A model generated the notes under the pieces. It did not search any database. It saw only the letters and a program-made list of their open reading frames with translations, and was not told the origin of the DNA. The position numbers and the translations under genes are program-made. Shown here in pieces: positions 54,262 to 63,964 of a stretch of 64,000 bases of DNA (positions within the stretch are counted from its first letter, which is position 1; each line of letters starts with the position of its first letter). Source of the DNA: Lonsdalea britannica (lineage in GTDB: Bacteria > Pseudomonadota > Gammaproteobacteria > Enterobacterales > Enterobacteriaceae); NCBI RefSeq assembly GCF_002111595.1, contig NZ_LUTN01000012.1, positions 61,327 through 125,326 on the forward strand. Direction: 5' to 3'.

Positions 54262-54273
54262 AACGACTCCCTA

Positions 54274-55641
54274 TTACACATTGAATACGTGGCCAAATAT
54301 CTTGTTGGAAATTAACTTTTCCCCGATATGGAAATTATGTTTCGCAATTAACTCTCGTTTCGACTTGTCGGCAACCAATCCATAGACCCGGTGCACAAAA
54401 TCATCATCCGGCCAGCCATCTTGATCGGCGGAAATAGCCATGAGTTCGGTTTGAAAACCGTACTGGCCGTAAACCTCGTCGTAATATTCGTAGTGGCTGG
54501 CGATATAACACCGCTGGTGGCTGATGGCCTCTCCAATCGGGTTGCCGTAGCTGTCGTAATCGTATGACGTCAGGAAGGAGACGATGTCGCAGGACTCGTA
54601 AAGATCTTGCACGGTATACGCCTCGCCGCTTTCGTCGATAAAGTCATGCTGCAAGGCGCCGATGAAATGGACAAACCGCTCCATCCCCAATTCGCTGACA
54701 TAGTCTTTCAAATAACTAAAGTAGCGAGGATCTTCATGCTCTCCTCCTGCAATAACCAAATAGACGCAGGGCTCTTGATTATTTTTGACACACAGCTCAT
54801 TGAGCTTTTTCGTCAGATAAATATCCCGTTCCAGACGTTTCACCGGTACAAGCCGGGTCGTACGCGCAATCAGAATATCGTTGTCTGACATCCCGAATTC
54901 AGGGCGCAGAGATTTCCGTGGTTTTTCGCCGCCGAAACAGTAGCAATTACGCATGACGTCGATATTCACTCCGCACCATTCGCTGAGTTTACTGGCGAGG
55001 GCATTATTTAACGTGACGTAATTGATATATTGGGTTGGGATTGGTTTAACGGCATACGGCCAAGGGTCGCCGCCATATTTCCCACAGGCGGTTTCGCTAT
55101 TCCACATCAGGTCATGATCGCGCCAAAGCACGAAACATCCGAGACGTTTCTCTTCGCCATAGGCGGTAATCGCTTTATACAGCGCGTGGGTGTAAACGAT
55201 ATTTTCAGGTAGCGTGCCATTTTCAATAACAACGTGGGTAATACCTAATTCCCGCCAGGTATCCACGATACGTTCGGATAAAACCTCGGCGACCGCGTGA
55301 ACGTCGGCCAACTTGCGCGCCTTTTTTTCTTCGCTGGCAGATAGGCTCCCATTAATCAGCATATTATTGACATCATCGATAAAATTCGGGGTATAGCCCG
55401 GTAGCTCACCGTCGCCCGTCGCTCGCACCACCGTAAAAATCTTGCCGAAAGCGCCCTTCTCTTCCTCCGTATAAGGCCTGCCGAAATTGCCCTTATCGAT
55501 CTTGATGTCGAACCCCAGATCAATGAATGACTCGAAGCCTCTCTGATTCAGGCAGGATGCCAGCTTGGCCGCTTCCACGGTGATACCGGAAACGGCGACG
55601 CCATCAAATGAAATGAATATGACTCTATTCTTTACATCCAT
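54274..55641 (-). CDS. Glycosyltransferase (GT-B, family 4-like)
   Basis: The 455-residue protein has a Rossmann N-terminus (VIFISFDGVAVSGITVEAAKLA) and a second domain with LIARTTRLVPVKRLERDIYL, VYLVIAGGEHEDPRYF, FVHFIGAL and a sugar-nucleotide site SYDYDSYGNPIGEAISH. It is first in the operon and probably acts with the GT2 on the same acceptor. Substrate is not clear. Confidence 0.78.
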   Translation of the reverse strand: MDVKNRVIFISFDGVAVSGITVEAAKLASCLNQRGFESFIDLGFDIKIDKGNFGRPYTEEEKGAFGKIFTVVRATGDGELPGYTPNFIDDVNNMLINGSLSASEEKKARKLADVHAVAEVLSERIVDTWRELGITHVVIENGTLPENIVYTHALYKAITAYGEEKRLGCFVLWRDHDLMWNSETACGKYGGDPWPYAVKPIPTQYINYVTLNNALASKLSEWCGVNIDVMRNCYCFGGEKPRKSLRPEFGMSDNDILIARTTRLVPVKRLERDIYLTKKLNELCVKNNQEPCVYLVIAGGEHEDPRYFSYLKDYVSELGMERFVHFIGALQHDFIDESGEAYTVQDLYESCDIVSFLTSYDYDSYGNPIGEAISHQRCYIASHYEYYDEVYGQYGFQTELMAISADQDGWPDDDFVHRVYGLVADKSKRELIAKHNFHIGEKLISNKIFGHVFNV

Positions 55642-55771
55642 GTGTCCTTCCTACGTTTAATTGAGTTAATTCAGAACGACCTGAGTACGGCACGCGCCGG
55701 CCCCGAGGCATGAAATAAAAACCGTCTATTACTCAGGCGATATCTCGTCAGGGCGTGTCTACCGCACTTCA

Positions 55772-56698
55772 TCAGAGACCCTCCGACAGCGGATAGCCCA
55801 GCCGTTCAAGCTGAGGCCCCGCCACCGCCTCGAACTCGGCGATCTGACGCTCTGTTAAATCACGCTTATAGCGCCCGACCGGGGAAGTAGAGATCGCTTT
55901 AGCGGCAGCTTCCGCGGCAGGATGATCCCAAGGGTTCTCAAACAACACATGCGAGACCTCATGGTGAGCCAGCACCTGGTCGCTCCACTCAACGCCGATA
56001 AAATCGGTCATCCGTTTGATCACCTTTGCCGGCGACATCACCAGATCTTCATAGCGAATCTCCAGATAGCGCCCCGGCGGCGCCACGGTCACGGGCCGAG
56101 AGACGACCTCCATCCAGCCGCGCGCCATTTCCGACGGCGTTTTATATCCCCAACGGGGGACGGATTTGAGGTGGGAAGCAAAGAGGTCTCGCCCGTCACG
56201 GACAATATGGATAAACCGGGCCTCGGGCCAAATTCGCGCAAAATCATCGATGCGGGCGATTTTTCGCTGCAACTTTTGCCCCCAGAACAGGCCGCCGTAT
56301 TTCTTGAGTCGATAGGCGCCGATCTTCTCGATCAGAAAGCAGCGATCGACAAAGCGACTGAGATCGCTTTTGCGCTCGGCCATCGCGGCCTCGACCAGTT
56401 CGATCAAATCGTCGTTCGGTACGCCCGATCGCTGACACTGCTTAACGAAGTGCGCGCCATCGAACCAGAACGGATCTTCCGTATCCGTTCCCGGGCCGAG
56501 CACCCGGGGATCGTTGGCGGAGAGCAACCGTGCCGCCTCAAGGATGTGCGGTCCCAGGTCAAGCGGCTCAAGGAAATCGATTTCAGGCGCAACGACGAGA
56601 TCGGGATGAGCATCCAAAATAATACTTTGCAGCGTCGTCCCCGACCGATTTTCGCCCCCCAGCAGCACGGGCGCTTTGACGTTAGCTTCTGGCTTCAT
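55772..56698 (-). CDS. Sulfotransferase family protein (paralogue of 18463)
   Basis: The 308-residue protein shares LLGGENRSGTTL and RFIHIVRDGRDLFASHLKS with the enzyme at 18463, along with ILDAHPDLVV, LGPHILEA and the C-terminal QIAEFE-VAGPQLERLGY. The two enzymes are alike across their length. It overlaps the aminotransferase gene by 17 bases. PAPS-dependent sulfation is expected. Confidence 0.85.
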   Translation of the reverse strand: MKPEANVKAPVLLGGENRSGTTLQSIILDAHPDLVVAPEIDFLEPLDLGPHILEAARLLSANDPRVLGPGTDTEDPFWFDGAHFVKQCQRSGVPNDDLIELVEAAMAERKSDLSRFVDRCFLIEKIGAYRLKKYGGLFWGQKLQRKIARIDDFARIWPEARFIHIVRDGRDLFASHLKSVPRWGYKTPSEMARGWMEVVSRPVTVAPPGRYLEIRYEDLVMSPAKVIKRMTDFIGVEWSDQVLAHHEVSHVLFENPWDHPAAEAAAKAISTSPVGRYKRDLTERQIAEFEAVAGPQLERLGYPLSEGL

Positions 56699-57992
56699 AA
56701 GACCCTCGGCGAAAATTCAAGGCGTGAACGACATCCGACTCGAGGTCTAACTCAAAGGCCACGCCGAACGCAGAGCGCGCATAGTCTTTCCGCCGCGCGT
56801 CGTCGATCGCGCCCCTGTCTCCCCCCACGTCTTTGCCGGACGCTTTAACGGCCTCTAGCGATGCTTTAAAAATGGAAACGGCTTGTTCCAACTCCGACTG
56901 ACCAAAGGCAAAGTTGATCATGTGCGTGCCGTTGCACTCTAAAAACAGCCCATGCGCGAAGCATTCGGTCGTGACCGCATCCGCCACCTCAGCATTGGCA
57001 AATACCGTTTTGAACATCAGCGGCGGGCCGGTCACCCAAAGCGGAACGCCGACCTGATCCGCCGCCAGCTGAAGCTGGCTCATCAGTTCAGCCCCGATGT
57101 TTAGCGCGGCGTCGTGCGGCCGCTCCTCCCTGAAGATCCGTAGCGCCACCAGCGCGGCAGCCATGGAGGTCACCTCTTTGTTGTAAGTGCCCGCCAGTCC
57201 GGCGGCGTCGTAGGCGTTAACCAGGTCCGCCTTTCCAGCCACGGTCGAGAGCGCAAAGCCATTGGCGAGGCCTTTACTGACAATCATCAAATCGGCATCC
57301 ACGCCGCCATCGCCGTGAACGCCGTGTGCGCCGTAACGCAGCCCGGACATCACTTCATCGAGGATAAAGGGAACCCCGGCGGCACGGCACAATCGCGCCA
57401 TCTCTTTGAAATGACTTTCCGGAAACCATCCTAACTCGGGTGTGACGATGACGGCGGCGATGCGGTCTCGCGCCACATCCAACGCCGTAGAGAGCGCCTG
57501 CAGGTTGTAGCCAAAATGGAAGACATCCGTTTCCGGGTCGTAGCAAAGCTGACCAAACTGACGATGCCAGTCGTGCCAACCGTGATAACCGCTGGACAGA
57601 ACGATCCGCCGTCCGGTGTAGGCTCTGGCCATCCTGATCGCGGCCGAGGTGCCGTCCGATCCCGTGCGGAAAAAAACGGCCTTTTCAACGCTGGGGTAAC
57701 GCGCCACCAGCTGTTCGGCCAGCTCAATTCGCTGCGGAGACAGCGTGGTCGGGAAGATGATGCCGCGCGACTGGATCTGATCGACCACCGCCCGATCAAT
57801 CTCGTCACGCCGATGGCCGAAAAGCACCGTGCCGTTGGAGGAGGTCATGTCCAAAATCGTTCGACCATCGCAGTCTGTCAGCCAGGCGCCCTTGGCGCTT
57901 TGCACCACGAACGGCGGGCGAGCGGAAATGTCGTACTCGCGGGCGGCGGTGGACGCGATCGCCCGTCGTAACTGCTGCTGATTATTATCCAT
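56682..57992 (-). CDS. Class III aminotransferase (glutamate-1-semialdehyde aminomutase-like)
   Basis: The ATG at 57992 (MDNNQQQL, with AGGAG ten bases upstream) is preferred to the longer open frame, giving 436 residues. Motifs are FRTGSDGTSAAIRMARAYTG, GYHGWHDW, FILDEVMSGLRYG and LMIVSKGLANGFAL, with the PLP Lys in SKGLANG. It transfers an amino group to or from a carbonyl or aldehyde. The oxidoreductase gene just upstream could provide the carbonyl substrate, and the sulfotransferase could act on the product. Confidence 0.88.
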   Translation of the reverse strand: MDNNQQQLRRAIASTAAREYDISARPPFVVQSAKGAWLTDCDGRTILDMTSSNGTVLFGHRRDEIDRAVVDQIQSRGIIFPTTLSPQRIELAEQLVARYPSVEKAVFFRTGSDGTSAAIRMARAYTGRRIVLSSGYHGWHDWHRQFGQLCYDPETDVFHFGYNLQALSTALDVARDRIAAVIVTPELGWFPESHFKEMARLCRAAGVPFILDEVMSGLRYGAHGVHGDGGVDADLMIVSKGLANGFALSTVAGKADLVNAYDAAGLAGTYNKEVTSMAAALVALRIFREERPHDAALNIGAELMSQLQLAADQVGVPLWVTGPPLMFKTVFANAEVADAVTTECFAHGLFLECNGTHMINFAFGQSELEQAVSIFKASLEAVKASGKDVGGDRGAIDDARRKDYARSAFGVAFELDLESDVVHALNFRRGSYEARS

Positions 57993-58017
57993 CGTCTTTA
58001 TCGCTCCTGAGTGAGGT

Positions 58018-59493
58018 TCAACGCATCGCCACGGCCATGCGTCGCGCATTGGCCATAATGGTGTGAGTCGGATTCGAATTTCCGGCAAAGGTCATCACAG
58101 AGGCATCCATGACGTAGATGTTGTCGTAGCCGTGAACACGACCCGAAACATCGACGACCGACCGTGTAGCATCCGTCCCTGCCCGCGCGGTGCCATGCAG
58201 GTGCGAGCCGCCTTTGTTATGCACCGACGGCTCGCGCTCGATCGTCTTAGCGCCCGCTTCCCTCAGAATTTCCTCCGCCCGGGCCGCCATAAAGCCAATG
58301 CGCGCCAAGTCGCTGTCGGAGTTTTTGTAATTGAACTTGATGAGTGGGTTGCCGAATTCATCCTGATGCTCATCCAGGGTGATTCGATTGTGTGACCACG
58401 CCTCTTCGCCCGCGAGATAGTGCAGACGGATGCGGCCGATATTGCGAAGCGGTTCCGGGGAAGCGACCTCGTACAGCAGCCCGCCAATTCCGGTCGGCAC
58501 ATCGGCGTTCTGGTAAAAATCATCGGTGTAGACGGACGCGGGCGCGCCTTGATGCGGGGCGCACAGCCCATCTTCCTTCGCCCAAGCAGGGTTAGAGCCG
58601 GTCGTGTAACCGGTGATTTTGAAGGAGAGGCCGCGACCAACCAGGTCGTGCTCATTGCCGATGCCGCGCGGGGCCAACACGGAGGTCGAACGCAACAGAA
58701 GCGCGCTGGTTTGAATCGCGTTACCGCAGCAGATGATCTTGTTGACGGGAATACTTAAATGTTCGGATGAGAACGGGATATAACACTCCGCCGATTCTGC
58801 ATGCCCTTCGTTCGAGAGCCGGATACTATTGACCATGCAGCCGAACAGTACGGTGATGGACCCCGGCAGCGCCGTATCATCGATGACCGATCGATTCAGA
58901 ATCGACGCCTTAGCGCCTGTCGTACAAGAGCGGCTATCGCAGGCCGAACAGAAGTGGCACCCGTTGTCGCTCCCCGCCGGCACGATGGCAAGCGGCATAT
59001 TTCTCGGGCGGTAACCAAGCGAAGCCATTGCATGGGCGATCTTCTTGCCGCGTGCGCTAAACGGATAGCTGCTGACATCCTGCATTCCCAGCAACGATTC
59101 GATGTAGCCGTAATGTTCTTCCAGATCTTGCAAGGTGATAGGCCAGTCCATCTCCATATCCGAATGCAGGTAGCGGCTGATCCGCATATCCACCTCGCGG
59201 TAGCGAAAGGTGATGGCGGAATAGAACTGCATACCGCCGCCGACGCAGCAGGCGGTCCACGGGTTGCCGTCCTGCAGACCGGTTCCCGTGATGGCCCGGC
59301 TGTAGATGGATTGATGTGTCCCCAGCACTTCGCCCGGCGATGCCAACCCTCCCAGCTCCAGAATCAAAACGTCCTTGCCCTGCTCCGCCAGCGTACGCGC
59401 CACCGTCGCGCCGGACGGGCCGGAGCCCACAATGACGGCATCAAATTTGTCGAAACGTCCTTGATAAGCGCTGATGTGCTTAATCATTGTCAT
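58018..59493 (-). CDS. GMC-family oxidoreductase (FAD-dependent alcohol oxidase/dehydrogenase)
   Basis: The 491-residue flavoprotein has FDAVIVGSGPSGATVARTL at the N-terminus, CCVGGGMQFYSAI, CHFCSACDSRSC (a cysteine-rich insertion), GSHLHGTARAG and the closing SNPTHTIMANARRMA of GMC enzymes. It oxidises an alcohol to a carbonyl. It is first in a three-gene unit with the aminotransferase (25 bases) and sulfotransferase, suggesting alcohol to carbonyl to amine, then sulfation. Confidence 0.85.
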   Translation of the reverse strand: MTMIKHISAYQGRFDKFDAVIVGSGPSGATVARTLAEQGKDVLILELGGLASPGEVLGTHQSIYSRAITGTGLQDGNPWTACCVGGGMQFYSAITFRYREVDMRISRYLHSDMEMDWPITLQDLEEHYGYIESLLGMQDVSSYPFSARGKKIAHAMASLGYRPRNMPLAIVPAGSDNGCHFCSACDSRSCTTGAKASILNRSVIDDTALPGSITVLFGCMVNSIRLSNEGHAESAECYIPFSSEHLSIPVNKIICCGNAIQTSALLLRSTSVLAPRGIGNEHDLVGRGLSFKITGYTTGSNPAWAKEDGLCAPHQGAPASVYTDDFYQNADVPTGIGGLLYEVASPEPLRNIGRIRLHYLAGEEAWSHNRITLDEHQDEFGNPLIKFNYKNSDSDLARIGFMAARAEEILREAGAKTIEREPSVHNKGGSHLHGTARAGTDATRSVVDVSGRVHGYDNIYVMDASVMTFAGNSNPTHTIMANARRMAVAMR

Positions 59494-59668
59494 GGTTCAT
59501 TGCTCCTTCATTCAAAATTTCATCAACACGTCGGGCCGTGTGGGCCTCGGGTCGCTGGCATTGCCGACCGTCGACAACGCATTCCTTTGCTACATACGCC
59601 GCCGAAAAATGACTCGCGCGGCGCCTCCATCCCCTTTGTCATGCGGAACGCAACCCTGCCGAGCAAGT

Positions 59669-61047
59669 TCAGGCTCTTAAACACACGCAGGGCACGCGTC
59701 CCGCGTCGCCTGCCAGGCGTTGCCGCGACAGGTCATCCACAAAACGCCGTAGCCACACGTCGATGGAGGCATGCCGCAGAATGTTCAGCATGCTCTGATG
59801 GCGCTCCACGCGTTCTTCGAGGGGCATCATTAAGGCGCGATCCAGCGCGGCGGCGACTTCGCGCGGGTCATACGGGTTGACGATCAGCGCGGCATCCAAT
59901 TCCCGCGCCGCGCCGGCGAAACAAGACAGCACCAGCACGCCGGGGTCGGTTTCCTCCTGCACCGCCACATACTCTTTCGCCACCAGATTCATCCCGTCTC
60001 GCAGCGGCGTAACGCAGGCGACGTGCGCCTGCCGGTATAGCCCCATCAGTCGCCGACGATCGCAGTTCTTATTGATGTAATTCAGAGCCAACCAGTCCAG
60101 CTCGGAATAACCGCCGTTGATGCGCCCGGCCAGCGCATCCAGCTGATCGCGTATCTGCCGGTAGCTGGAGATGTCATCCCGGGTGGTCGGCGCGAACTGG
60201 ACAAACTGAACCCGCCGCCGATGCTCGGGATAATGTTTCAGCAGCAGTTCGTAAGCGCTGAAGCGTTCGGGTAGACCTTTGGAGTAATCCAACCGGTCAA
60301 CGCTGAAGATCGCTTTACGTCCCAGATGACGGGAAACCTGATCAAGCAGGTGAAGGTCAGGTGAGTTGTCTTGCGCCAGTTGCCGAAGCGGCTCAATCGC
60401 GACGCTGATGGGATAAACACCACTTTTGACGATGTCGTCACTCATCCCCATCCGGCTGGCGTAATCAAGAAAAGCCTGATGATCTTCTTCGGTCTGAAAC
60501 CCCAGCAGATCGTAATCCGTCATGCTGGAGAACAGCTCGCGATGCGGCGGTATGGTCGTGGCGATGACGGTGGACGGGAAAGGGATATGCAGAAAGAAAC
60601 CGATACGGTTGTTGATGCCAATCGCCCGGCAAGCTTGGGCGAAAGGCAGGAGATGGTAGTCCTGTACCCAGATGATGTCGTCGGGGCGAAGCAGAGGTTT
60701 CAACATCTGCGCCAGTCGGCGATTAACGCGCAGATAGCCTGATATTCTTCATTGTCGTAGCGCGCTAGATCGACGCGGTAATGGAACGTCGGCCATAACG
60801 TGCCGTTGGAAAAGCCACAATAATATTGTTGATACTCTTCCGCAGTCAGCGCTGTCGTCGCAAAGGTGACGTTGTTGACCGTTCGCTGTTCGACGCGGGT
60901 CGGACATGTTTCTACTTCGCCATTCCATCCAAACCAGACGCCGCCGCTCAGCTCCAGCGCGGCCATCATACCGCTGGCCAAGCCTCCAGCCGGGCAATCA
61001 TCAAGCGCCGGAGGAACACGATTAGATACCACCACAAGCCGGTTCAT
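59669..61047 (-). pseudogene. otsA: Trehalose-6-phosphate synthase, apparent frameshift near 60740
   Basis: The N-terminal frame (MNRLVVVSNRV, GGVWFGWNG, TLWPTFHYR) from ATG 61047 ends at 60700. The rest (WVQDYHLLPFA, HIPFPS, RLDYSKGLPERF, VNPYDPREVAAAL) continues in another frame to 59669. Inserting one base in the CAGGCTATC stretch (about 60736-60741) gives GYLRVNRRLAQMLKPLL, the expected OtsA sequence, so this is one gene with a one-base loss. The full length of about 459 residues fits OtsA. It overlaps the end of otsB by four bases. Confidence 0.9.
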
Positions 61048-61847
61048 CGAGACACCGCCTTATCCGCACATGGCGGGTCTGCGAGCGTGGTCAACCCTGA
61101 TAACCACTCCCCGACGGCATCGACACTCGGTAACCGATGTCTTGCGCAAGTGGGGCCAGCGCCGATTTTAATCCCTATACCTCCCAGTGCCTGCGCCGCG
61201 TCAAACCCCTGCTCGTCGGTGAGATCGTCGCCGACGAAAACGGGTAAACGACCTTGAAAAGGCGCTTCCGTCATAAACGTGCGCAGAGCAGCCCCTTTAT
61301 TCACCCTCTCAGGCTTGATTTCAACAACGCACTTCCCCGGTTGGGCCGCCCACTGGGGGTAATCTTCACTCAGCGCCGAGGCAAGCCCTAACGCTTCAGG
61401 TTCACACTCTGGACACTGGCGATAGTGCAGCGCCACGGCGGTATCCCCTTTTGCTTCAAGAAAAGCGCCGGGATGCTGATCTACCCAATATTTCAGTCGC
61501 AGGCTGAGCTCAGCAGGCAGACGGGCCTCACAGCGATGAATCGTCCCATCCGCACGACGACGTTCCCCACCGTGAATTCCCGCTGCGGGAAGCAACAACG
61601 GCACCAATAACCCATCGATATCGGCTAAACGCCGTCCTGATATGATTCCCACGGCGCCATCACAGGCGCGAAACAAAGCGTGGAGAAGAGACAAGCGCCC
61701 CCGAGGGACAGTGGCCTCCTCGGGGCGGGCGCAAATTTCCGCGAGCGTACCGTCGATATCGAAAAAAAATGCTGAGTCACTGAGCCTGAATGCCGGAAAT
61801 GCGTCAGGCTGACGCATATCTTGATGTTCTTCTGGAGTCACGTTCAC
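61044..61847 (-). CDS. otsB: Trehalose-6-phosphate phosphatase
   Basis: The 267-residue HAD phosphatase has FFDIDGTLAEI (nucleophile Asp), GIISGRRLADI, and VFVGDDLTDEQGF. It dephosphorylates trehalose-6-phosphate, the product of OtsA; otsB precedes otsA as in E. coli otsBA. The operon normally answers to osmotic and stationary-phase stress. Confidence 0.95.
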   Translation of the reverse strand: MNVTPEEHQDMRQPDAFPAFRLSDSAFFFDIDGTLAEICARPEEATVPRGRLSLLHALFRACDGAVGIISGRRLADIDGLLVPLLLPAAGIHGGERRRADGTIHRCEARLPAELSLRLKYWVDQHPGAFLEAKGDTAVALHYRQCPECEPEALGLASALSEDYPQWAAQPGKCVVEIKPERVNKGAALRTFMTEAPFQGRLPVFVGDDLTDEQGFDAAQALGGIGIKIGAGPTCARHRLPSVDAVGEWLSGLTTLADPPCADKAVSR

Positions 61848-63925
61848 AATCCTCTCTTGGTGATAGCGAGTTCAGTACTGATTCGCCAAAGCAGCCGTAT
61901 TCCTGATGCCAGTGATCGATTCATCCAGACTCACCGTGAATCCAGCTCACGGCGTTTATTCCCAGGGAGAGCAAGCATCCAAGGGATTGCGTCATTGGAA
62001 ATCCTCACTGACGTGACGTATATGGGTTCCATCCCCCCAAACGAACTCCTGACTCTTGGAGATAGCCGGAGAGCATCGGGTACTGCCAGAAAATAAATGT
62101 TGAATCAGTCCTATTAAATAAAATGGCGGGACTGAGTGTTTATTCTTATTTCTTTCACCAGATTGCAAACAAGTGAGCTCCATCATCTATTTATCGCGCG
62201 GAGCTTTATAGAACATGGCGTCATTCACTTTTTTATAAATACGCGATGGCTTTACTTTGGTATTTAACAAAGCACGCCTAAATATCCCAGCGGATATTCA
62301 TCATTAGATAAATTAATTACCCTAAGTGGGATAATAATTACAACCAATCCGATATGTGTAGATTTTTCAATACGATACGCGTCACCAAATCGACATAAAA
62401 TACTAATACTTTCGTTTTCAGGATATAGGCAACCACCTTCATTGAAAATTAAGATATATCTCAATTAATCATCGAGAGAACATAAATGCGTGTTTATCTG
62501 GATTTTAGCTAAGTTAAATCACAAAGCAATTTTTATATTTTGTTTTTTTCGACACATCAAGATTACCTCGTTACATTTTCCAATAATGGTTTTTTACAAT
62601 AATGGTTTCTTATTAGGTTTCTTATTGATTATCCATTTAAATAGATAACTTATTGAGTACCACAAAAATATTTCCCGTTGCTTTGAGGCCTTTGATCGTG
62701 CCCCAATAAGAGCCATGTAGATTTAATCGCATGAAATTTATAAATAAATTAATAATCTACATATTTAATTCTCTAAAACAACATTCCCTGGGAATAGGAA
62801 CTGACTGAAAGGCTAGCATGAGTTTTTTTGTAAATATATAGCTCATAGAGAAACACCTAACTATATTAATTAATGTCACAATTAGTTATTCAGAGATAAC
62901 CAAATTTGACCCAAGTAAATTAAATATTGAGGCAGTTAAAATAAATTTAATGAGTGCATTCAATTATCATTATTAATGACGGGATAGTTTATAACGTTAA
63001 TTATATTATTCCCAACCAGAATTTTATTTTTTCAATAAACATGATCTATGTAGAGGAAAATCCATTTAACGCAGCGCGTTCAATAAGAGTCAGCGGCGTT
63101 AATAAAAAAAACCGAGAAACTTCACTATTTCATCTCAACACGCAGCGTTATCAGGATTATTATTTTTGATGTGATTGTTAGTTTTGTATGTTTGATGGGG
63201 ATCTGTAGTAGCGAGTTTTTAACGGCGGGAAATATTATAGGTTGTCTGGTAATAACGGTGACAATAAGAGACTAACGGCCCCTATAAATATTCGATTTTT
63301 GTGCAACGAAGATGGTTGGAGCTTAGATCACCGAATTCCGTTTAGAACAGCACAATGATTCTCTGTTGTTTTCTGAAAGCCGATGTGGCAAGACACATGA
63401 ATCAACACCTAAGGAACGATTCGTTGGTGGCGAGTTAACGGACTGGATATTTGAGTAAGGCGATTAGGTGGGCGTGTAGCCGTTGGGGTTGGGGTTGAAA
63501 CTTTCAGTATCAGGTGGGTTCATCGTCTAAGGTAAGTTTCCGACCGTATCCACTTCTCGCGGTCGCAGCAGATCGCCAAAGGAGAGTCTTTCAGGGAGGG
63601 TAATACTCCGTGGTATTACTCGTCGTCGTACGGGGCTGATAGCTCTATAGATTGCCCTGTATTGCGTATGAAAAGATCGATTCCCCGCAGCTTGTCCGGC
63701 ATTTAACAAGATGGAGTCTCAACTTATCAGTCCGCTCATCAGCGCGGTGCTGTCGTCATAAACATCCAAGCTAACGTCGTAAATACATCATCTTTCAGAG
63801 CGTCGTAGCGGTTGTTCAGGCACAGTCTCTGGTGCGCACATCAGGAAAGGTATAGGTGAGTTTAGCCTTGTGCGCGAGGAGTTTACTTTTGAGTATTCGT
63901 TGATTGTGGCGAGGATCTAAGGACG
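61848..63925. other. AT-rich region without intact genes, probably decayed
   Basis: About 2 kb with only short frames. A minus-strand frame at 62264-62464 (RYILIFNEGGCLYPENESI) vaguely recalls the N-terminus of ToxR/CadC-type winged-helix regulators, but the resemblance ends quickly. A plus-strand frame at 62954-63169 is unrecognised. The first part must contain the otsB promoter. Nothing else can be supported. Confidence 0.4.
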
Positions 63926-63964
63926 AAAAAAAACCGTACCCCTTTACGGTAGTACGGTTTTTTT
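63926..63964 (-). terminator. Terminator of a tRNA/rRNA transcript entering from beyond the window
   Basis: AAACCGTAC-CCCTTTACGGTA-GTACGGTTTTTT forms a hairpin like the one downstream of aspV, and the following bases (63965-64000) parallel the aspV trailer, including the small CTGGG/CCCAG stem and a final ATAAG. In the aspV copy the tRNA starts right after that. An aspU-like tRNA-Asp, probably ending an rRNA operon, is predicted at 64001. Confidence 0.8.

Noticed and set aside
62264..62464. CadC/ToxR-like regulator
   Set aside because: Only a faint N-terminal likeness over some 30 residues, then no winged-helix pattern; at best a remnant.
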